From assembly GCA_028023455.1 (NCBI GenBank), contig JAQFVV010000186.1, positions 1,576,700 through 1,640,699 of the forward strand: a stretch of DNA of 64,000 nucleotides, in the 5' to 3' direction. The position numbers were made by a program, and so were the translations under genes. This document shows, in pieces, positions 57,070 through 64,000 of this stretch. Under the pieces are notes generated by a model, which was given only the letters and a program-made list of their open reading frames with translations, had not been told where the DNA came from and did not search any database. Every line of letters starts with the position of its first letter. The first letter of the stretch is position 1. This DNA is from Epiperipatus broadwayi (Eukaryota > Onychophora > Udeonychophora > Euonychophora > Peripatidae).

Positions 57070-58812
57070 TTATCTATGAGGTTCCTCCTGATTTCTCCAC
57101 ATTTTTTAAGAGCAAACGATTAGTAGTTTCAATACATTATGTATTACTACACTAGGTCGACTTATGGAATTGCATGCTATTATCATGTGAGCAGCCTCTT
57201 TAAATTTTCTGCTTTGTACCTTTTCTTCTCTATCCAATATTTTTGTATTTTCCCAATTGAACATAGGTTCATTGGTACATACATGATCTGCCATCTTAGA
57301 TACATTTGTTTTCTCTCTTCTAATCATCAGTTCGTGTTCTTGCAAGTGCTTTTCAATGGAATGACTGGTAGCACCTATATACATTATTCCAAATTAACAT
57401 AGTCCTTCATAGATGCAGTTTCTTTTCAATTTCAGATTTAAGCTTTGTAGATATTAGAATTTGTCATATTGTGGTATGGCTTTGGAAAACTGTTCTGATG
57501 TCATACTGATTGCGAATTTCTTTAATTTGTCTATATATATATATATATATATATATGGGTATACTACAGTACCAATAATTGTTTTTTTTTTCTTTTGATG
57601 GTTTTTTTGTTTAGTTAAGGGTTTCTTAATAACAGCAAACACATAACCACTTTTCATAAGAGTTTGTTCTATATAGATCTTTTTTTTTTAAAATCACTAG
57701 TTTTTGAACAAACTTCTTTTGCTCTGTTCCATAGTGGTAGTATGACCCTTTTGTGTTTCTAGTGTGATTGGATATATAGGATAAGTATTTTCCTGTATAT
57801 GTGGGTTTTTGATAAACTGTTGTTTTGATTTTTCCATGAGGAAATCTTGCCGCAAGAACATCTAAGAATGTCAATTTTTATTCTTGTTCTGATTCTATTG
57901 TGAATTTAATCGAATGGGGGTATGTTGTTGATGTGTTTTCAAAAAGTTTGTAATAGTACTTCACCATACAACAAATACATCATCTACAAAGTAGTTTTTA
58001 TGGCTGTGGTTTCAAGCTCTTCCATGTAAATACTACTAATCAGGAGTGACAATGGTGAGCCTATAGCCATTCCTTGATTTTGTTAAAAGAATACTGTGTT
58101 ATATTGAAAGTAGGATGTTTATGTGCAAAATGCTAATAGTTCCAATATATTATCAGTAGGAAGAGTTGTTCTGGCTTGTAAACTATTATCATCATTTAAT
58201 CTTTTTCTTACAAATAGACAAAGCTTTGTCACATGGTACATTTGTGAAAAAAACTTTCCACATCAAAGCTTACCAGTAAGTCAGTTCTTTTAATTTTCGT
58301 GTTGCTGATTAATTCTACAAAGTTTAGAATCCCTGACTAAGAACTAGGTCTTGTATGAATAAAAGACTTGGAACTTTGAGAAGAAATCTTGCCAAATTTT
58401 GGCAAGGTGACATTCTAGCACTAATAATATCTCTTAATGAAACATGATCCTTATGTGTTTTAGGTAGACCATAAAGGTGAGGAGTTTTGGCTGAAATATG
58501 ATGTGTTTTTTTTACTTTTTTTCTGAATCTCTGAAGTATCTGTGATGTTTTCTAAGTAATGCTTGTAATTTTGTTTCTGTACTCAGTCTCAGATTTTTTT
58601 ACACTTTTCTGTGTTCTTGTATTTTGTTGTCACAATCAATTGTATCCATTACAACCATTGAATTATTTTTATCAGAAGAGATAATAGTTACAGATTTATC
58701 TGCCTTGAGAGATTTAATTACTTTTTTTTTAACATAGGATATGTTTGATTTTCCAACTTTTGCTGCTTGTCAAGTGTTCTTTTTTATTCTCTGGTGTAAT
58801 TCTGCTGCTTCT
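57070..58812 (-). pseudogene. Penelope-like element, RT plus GIY-YIG endonuclease (left copy)
   Basis: Reading from the axis leftward on the minus strand: a helix-rich start, an SDKNNSMVVMD-like segment near 58650, GMAIGSPLSLLISSIYMEELE near 58080-58020, the catalytic YFVDDVFVVW near 57975, TFLDVLAARFPHGKIKTTVY near 57870, and at 57384-57106 the GIY-YIG domain (MYIGATSHSIEKHLQEHE, SKMADHV, NWENTKILDRE). That order is the PLE order, RT first and endonuclease last. Stops and frameshifts separate the pieces. In the endonuclease an Arg of the SIEKRL helix has become His. Confidence 0.88.
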
Positions 58813-58861
58813 CTTTATTAGATATAATGGCAGCCACTGCGGAAATTGTCTTTAACCAAAG
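58813..58861. repeat. Axis (spacer) of the Penelope-like inverted pair
   Basis: About 50 bp of unique sequence separates AATTCTGCTGCTT on the left from GTAGCAGAATTACATTGG on the right, where the two PLE copies meet head to head. Confidence 0.8.
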
Positions 58862-60190
58862 TAGCAGAATTACATTGGAGAATAAAAAGAACACTTGACA
58901 AGCAGCAAAAATTGAAGTCAAACATATCCTATGGTGAGAGGAAAGCAATTAAATATCTCAAAGTAGATAAATCTATAATTATTCTCCCTGCTGACAAAGG
59001 CAATGCAACAGTTGTAATGGATACAACTGATTATGACAACAAAATACAAGTACTCCAGCAGACCAATACAGAAAAGTGGCAAAAAATCTGATATTAAGTA
59101 CAGAAACAAAGTTACAAGCATAACTTAGAAAGCATTGCAAGTACTTCAGTGATTCAGAAAAAAGTAAAATAACATCATACTTCAGAAAAATTCCTCACCT
59201 TTATGGTCTACCTAAAATCCATAAGGATCAGTTTCAATTAAGACCTATTATTAGTTTTAGAAATTCACATTACCAAAATTTGTCAAGATTTCTTCTCAAA
59301 GTTGTCCTTTGTTCATACAAGACCTCATCCTTAGTAAGGGATTCTAAACAGTTTGTAGAATTAATCAAGAAGATGAAAATTGTAAGAATCAACTTACTGG
59401 TAAGTGTTGATGTGGAAGGGTATTCACAAATGTACCATGTGATGAAGCTTTGTCTATTGTAAGAAAAAGATTAAATGGTGATAATAGTTTACAAACCAGA
59501 ACAACTCTTCCTATTGATGTCATTCCTGATTAACAACATTTACATGAAAGAACTTAAAATCATAGTCATAAAAACTACTCGATATCCATCTAAAGTTTTG
59601 AATCACTATGTAGATGATACATTTGTTATATGGACAGATGGTGAAGCACTATTACAAACTTTCTGGAAACACATCACCATTGTATCCCCTTCAATTAAAT
59701 TCATAATAGAATCAGACCAAGAACAAAATTGACATTCTTAGATGTTCTTGTGTCAAGATTCCCTCATGGCAAAATCAACAGTACAGTTTACCAAAAATCC
59801 ACAAATACAGGAAAATACCTATCCCATACATTCGATTACACCAGAAACACAAAAGAGTTATACTACTACTAATAGAAAAGAGCAAAAGAAGTTTGTTCAG
59901 AGACCAACAATTTGAAAAAAAGAACAATCTATATAGAACAAACTCTTATAAAAATGTTTATCTTTCAACGGTTATTAAGAAACCTTCAACGGTTATTAAG
60001 AAACCTTCAACTAGACAAAAAAAGAATCATCAAAAGAAAAAACAATTATTGGTACTGTAGCATACTCATATATACCAAAAACAGCAGAGAAATTAAAGAA
60101 AATCTGGAATCAATATAACATAAGAATAGATTTCCAGAGTCATACTACATTATGAGGAAGTCTAACATCTATAAAGCTTAAATCTTGTAA
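58846..60190 (+). pseudogene. Penelope-like element RT (right copy), endonuclease missing
   Basis: Plus-strand frames give LHWRIKRTLDKQQKLKSN, KSIIILPADKGNATVVMDTT (58960-59025), SQMYHVMKLCLL near 59430, LINNIYMKELK near 59530 and the catalytic HYVDDTFVIW at 59604-59633. A block corresponding to GMAIGSPLS of the left copy is deleted near 59515. The copy ends around 60185 at a point matching 57440 of the left copy, so the GIY-YIG part is absent. A 12-codon stretch near 59965-60010 (AACGGTTATTAAGAAACCTT) is tandemly duplicated. Confidence 0.87.
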
Positions 60191-61189
60191 CATTTCTCTT
60201 CCCTCATAATCTATCACCACTTTTTTTAACCAAATCCAATTGCTTAATACATTTGTCAATAATTTCTAGATTTTTGTTAGACCAATAATCTTGTTTGTAA
60301 TTAAAAGCTTCACCATTTTTAGCTAGAAAAAATGTTAATGATTATGACATATCTTTAAAAATAAGAAGTTACATTAACTAAGAGGGGGAGATAGCAAATA
60401 ACTGTGAATTTTTGTCTGTAATAAAATATGTATCATAATTTAGGAAAATCACTGGTATTAATTTTCTTATGGGTTGTATTTTTAATTTTGAATAGATGCG
60501 ATTTGTTTTTTGTTTTTTTAATATTGACTAGTTTAATTTTGGACATATATATATCATTAGATACTTCTGCTATAATTTAAAATATATATCTTTATTTATA
60601 TATCATATTTAGTATAAGTACATAATAATTCAATTGGCTGAGAAAGCTAGATAGAGATCGGATTGATTACTTTAATGGATGTTTAAAATATTGGCCTAGG
60701 AATACTATAGAATTGGTGTGGTGAGGAACTGCTCCATCCACATGTGAAATATGGTAGAAAAACATCATTTCCAGTCTAAGAATGTATGAGTAAGGTAAAA
60801 AAAAAATGTATTAGGTAATGAGAAAAATGCCTTGAGTATTATGGCAATTTTGAAGAAATGTTGTTAAACAAACTTAATATAACCTTTGTAATAATGTAAA
60901 TCTCATTAGTGTTTAATAAAGAATATTACTTTAAATAAATAATAATACATGTGAATATAAGTGATTAAAAATATTAAATATTCTTTTAAGTGAAGAGTGT
61001 TTAACATTTTTACTTTGGTTGGAAAATTTCTACTTTTTTAAAGAAAAAAATGCTAACCAAAACTATACCGCAAATCAACTTCACTTAATATATATAATTT
61101 TACTTTAAATCAATTGAAAAAAAATCATTATAGCACCTTCTCATGCATTAAGAAAATAAACAAACAAATTAACAAACTGATTTTTCAAC
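60191..61189. other. AT-rich stretch without a gene
   Basis: The start may hold PLE 3' sequence. No ribozyme core or coding frame was seen. Confidence 0.45.
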
Positions 61190-61203
61190 TTCAATAAAAG
61201 CAT

Positions 61204-61453
61204 CACGTGATCACCATCTCTTATACTAGCACATTATTTTTTATAAACAAGGCAGAACTCTCCTTACAGTAGTGCCAACCTGTGCAGTGCTCTCAAGCTC
61301 CCCACTGATGAAGGCCACAAGCCAGAAACTAGTCTGGGAATATTGGATGAGTAGGCACTAGATAGGAATGTTATGCACAAGCCTTCTGGAATCCATTGAT
61401 TACTCTGGTTGGCACAGGGTGGCACTACTGTACGGAGAGTTTTGCCTTGTTTA
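61204..61453 (+). mobile_element. Hammerhead element family A, copy A4 (complete 250-bp short form with TSD)
   Basis: TTCAATAAAAGCAT flanks the unit at 61190-61203 and 61454-61467 (14-bp target-site duplication). The unit begins CACGTGATCACCATCTC, then has a left arm GGCAGAACTCTCCTTACAG, the ribozyme, and a longer right arm ending GGAGAGTTTTGCCTTG. The left arm jumps directly to the pre-ribozyme segment (AGTGCTCTC), as if the antisense half of a foldback like copy A2 had been deleted. The orientation and ends agree with copy A1, defining 5' and 3' termini. Confidence 0.9.
61292..61348 (+). ncRNA. Hammerhead ribozyme, type I (copy A4)
   Basis: Core CTGATGA (61305-61311), stem II GGC/GCC with loop CACAA, GAAAC (61325-61329), TA, GTC (61332-61334) and inner stem I CCCA/TGGG are intact. 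Outer stem I is TCAA/TTGG with one wobble. The predicted cut is after 61334. All catalytic bases are present. Confidence 0.88.
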
Positions 61454-62024
61454 TTCAATAAAAGCATTTAAAAATACCCCATAATGAGACATATTTTACA
61501 ATAAAACAAAACTTGTGATAAATAAGCCTAATACTACTTGTAAAGCATTCATTTCATATATCTAGGAAAACTAGCAATTACATTAATATGCTAAAGTATT
61601 TTCAATATTTTTTTAATTTTAAAATGACTGGTGCTGAATTTAATGAATGTGTAGACTACATATCTGTTATTAGAAAGATATTGACATTAAATATTGTTAA
61701 GATAATATTTTTTATTTTATTGAATTCATAATATATATTATCAATTTGCAGTCTACAAATGTAGAAATGATTCTAATATTTTTTTTTTGATAATAGCTAT
61801 ATGTAACATTAGTTGTGAAGTTCATTTTTGGTTTTGAAACATATTAAAAATTATTTATGAAATTTATTAACTCATTTGCATTTAACTGATATATCAGTAA
61901 TGTTATAAAAATAATGCAGTTCACTTATAAAATAATGAATATACTACTAGTAAAATATAAAGTGAGAAAAGTTCTTACTTTATTATGTTTAAAATTTTAA
62001 TGTATATGCATATTTTAAACTGTC

Positions 62025-62295
62025 AAATATCACATGATCACCATGCCCTATGCTTACACAAGCTGTTTTTCGCAGAGGCAAAACTCTCCATACAGTAGCG
62101 CTGCTCAGTGCAAGCCAGAGTAATCAATGGGTGCTGGAAGGTTTGTACAAAAAATCCCTATCCTAGCACCTACTCATATCCCCAGGCTAGTTTTTAGCTT
62201 GTGGCTTTCATCAGTGAGGAGCCTTGGATCTGTGAACATTGCACCTAGATCTTAGGATCTAATGCAACTCTCCAGCAGCCACCATTTACTTTTTT
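62025..62295. mobile_element. Hammerhead element family A, copy A5, left half of a foldback
   Basis: Leader ATCACATGATCACCATGCCC, then arm GGCAAAACTCTCCATACAG (from 62077), then a minus-strand ribozyme and the CAGCAGCCACCATTTA segment that in copy A2 leads to the axis. It continues into body sequence (62296-62480) shared with 11745-11850. Confidence 0.8.
62174..62229 (-). ncRNA. Family A hammerhead, decayed (copy A5)
   Basis: The minus strand keeps CTGATGA (62208-62214), but GAAAC is AAAAC and GTC is GCC, so two essential positions are lost. Inner stem I is intact, and the outer stem partner is deleted. Confidence 0.65.
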
Positions 62296-62484
62296 TAGCT
62301 AAATATAAAGCTTTGAATCCAAAATGAAAACACAATAATGTTTGCAAGCTAAACTGATTAGCTTGTCTAATTATATAAATCTGAACTCAGGTCAGCATCT
62401 ATACTTTTTGGTGTCTTTGGTTCATCAATAACCACAGGCACCATAATCCTATTGAGAAGGATTGATATTAAGACATCAAAAATC

Positions 62485-62607
62485 ACATGATCTACCATTC
62501 TCTGTGCTTACACAACCTGTTTTTCACAGAGGCAAAACTTCCTGAATCCATTGATTACTCTGGCATGCATTGAGTGGCGCTACTGTATAGAGAGTTTTGA
62601 CTCTGTA
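62485..62607. mobile_element. Family A remnant A6, leader plus end without ribozyme
   Basis: AATCACATGATCTACCATTC, TTTTTCACAGAGGCAAAACT then jumps to GAATCCATTGATTACTCTGG and ends GTATAGAGAGTTTTGA. The ribozyme and most of the arms are deleted. Confidence 0.75.
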
Positions 62608-63685
62608 TATACATATTTGTTCTAGTAGTTCAACAATATTTAATAATGTTTAATAAATTTACATAATTTTTTTTGCAATAGATAAGATACACAATGCAGT
62701 TTTATCTAATTTTTTTTATTAGTAGTAGTAAACAATTGTATTTTGCCTTTTACTTTAAATATCACAATAAATAATAATGAATTATGATTACCATATCTGT
62801 GACTGGAAAGATTAAAAATAAAGATTTATTTTTAAGAAAATGATTTATTGATTGTTGCTTGTTTTTTTCATTAAGTAATTGTATTGGTTTGATCGCATTA
62901 CTTATAGGATAAACGAGCCTGAAAACTAGATTTCACTTGAGGCCTTCAAAGTGTTTTGATCAGCTATTGGGTGTTGAAGACTTTGAGAAAGAAAAATTTG
63001 CGACAGAAATTAAAAGACAGCTTTGAAAAATAATACACCGATGTGTTCTATATGTTTACATATGTGGTTCATGAATTTGTTTGTATAGTAATCACAAAAC
63101 TAATCTTTAGTATATATTTTGCCTATCTTTTTTTTTTTTTTTAATGGAGAGATATAATTATATTTGTATGTGAATGGCTACTGAAATATTTGCAACGTTC
63201 AATAATTTTTATGTGTTTTACTAAGAAATAGACAATTAATTTATTAGTAATCATGCTTCATAAATGTTAATAACAACTAGTTGTTTTATTTATTCTCAAA
63301 GTGCATTGATTGTTCATTATGAAAACCAACATTAAAAAATTTCGCAAAATAATTATCAAAAAAACTTAAGTACAATCTATAATCTTAACATGTCAGCCTT
63401 AAACGCATTTTCTTGTTTCTAATTTCTTATAACGTTTTTTTAATTCCTTTTTTCTAAATACAGCCCCCCCCCCCCATTATTTGATTTTTCTGTATACCTT
63501 ACAGTCTTAAAAATGTGATATTTTTATATTGTAAAAAGTAACTTTAATTTACATATCTTTTCTTATATAATCTCCTTTATTATTTCTACTCAAAATTACA
63601 GTAAATAAAATTAATAACATCTTTCTGTGAGAGTTGCTAAACACTGCGGCGTTTTTTGTATGTTTTTTCCTTTATTTACAATTTC
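62608..63685. other. AT-rich stretch without a gene
   Basis: It contains a C run of about 13 bases near 63464. No gene or element is recognised. Confidence 0.5.
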
Positions 63686-63701
63686 AAAAATATAATCGTT
63701 T

Positions 63702-63800
63702 AGTCAAGCATTGGTGGTCGAGAGGTCAGCGACAGCTGCTTTCCAAGCAGTTGTCCCGGGTTAGAGGGTTCGCTTCCCGGCTGATGCTATGACACATGAG
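63702..63800 (+). mobile_element. tRNA-derived SINE, family S, copy 5
   Basis: GCATTGGTGGTCGAGAGGTC head, GCTGCTTTCCAAGCAGTTGT, B-box GGGTTCGCTTCCC and tail GATGCTATGACACATGAG. A perfect 16-bp target-site duplication (AAAAATATAATCGTTT) lies at 63686-63701 and 63801-63816. Confidence 0.94.
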
Positions 63801-64000
63801 AAAAATATAATCGTTTTAGTTTTATAATTCGAGAGTACTATAATTTCTAAATTTTTATTGCCCTCTATTGAAAAAAATTGTAAACAATTTTCGATTTCCC
63901 AAGATATTTATTTTAAACAAATTAATGAGCGATAAACGTGCAATTATTTTGTTAGTAATCTTAACAAGCGATTCATAAATGTTGATAACATCTAGATTGT

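Overview
The window is AT-rich (by eye about three quarters A+T) eukaryotic DNA, most likely from an invertebrate animal. The evidence is spliceless retroelement debris of animal type: RTE-like and other non-LTR retrotransposons, Penelope-like elements (PLEs), tRNA-derived SINEs, a hAT remnant, and microsatellites such as (ATCT)n and (AT)n. I recognise no host protein-coding gene. Nearly every open frame over 100 codons that makes sense belongs to a transposable element. The species cannot be named from the sequence.

The most interesting content is a set of hammerhead ribozyme (HHR) elements. At least five repeat families (called A to E here) carry the type I hammerhead core CTGANGA, then stem II, then GAAA, then a very short stem III, then an NUH cleavage triplet, with a pairing stem I around it. 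Family A is best preserved: 4483-4770, 12765-13325, 50870-51235, 61190-61467, 62025-62607, and a decayed copy at 11740-11990. Two A copies are complete short units bounded by 13-14 bp target-site duplications. Another is a 465-bp palindrome with one ribozyme on each strand. Family B (5370-5840, minus strand) and family E (47690-48622, plus strand) are head-to-tail dimers whose predicted cleavage sites lie 381 and 461 nt apart. That is the layout expected of retrozymes, which are non-autonomous retroelements that yield circular RNAs. Family D (29250-29960, 49580-49810) is again a foldback with ribozymes facing outward on opposite strands. Family C (21589-22190) links a hammerhead-like motif to a PLE GIY-YIG endonuclease.

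Layout: 1-5 kb, a LINE tail, a SINE and HHR-A. 5-13 kb, HHR-B, an RTE scrap, an (ATCT)n array, a foldback and the HHR-A palindrome. 13-18 kb, mostly empty. 18-22 kb, a hairpin element, a SINE, a CR1/Jockey-like RT pseudogene, HHR-B and PLE/HHR-C. 24-30 kb, LINE tails and HHR-D. 32-37 kb, a SINE, LINE RT pieces, HHR-E and a foldback. 37.7-43.8 kb, a 5'-truncated RTE copy on the minus strand and then a nearly intact RTE element with a single frameshift. 44-51 kb, a dead LINE, HHR-C, the HHR-E dimer, HHR-D and a hAT pseudogene interrupted by HHR-A. 54-60 kb, SINEs and two PLE copies in inverted orientation. 61-64 kb, HHR-A copies and a SINE.

Inferred interplay: the ribozyme units code for nothing and would need reverse transcriptase and endonuclease in trans. 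PLE and RTE enzymes are the candidates visible here. Copies range from well paired to clearly dead, so the families have been active over a long time.
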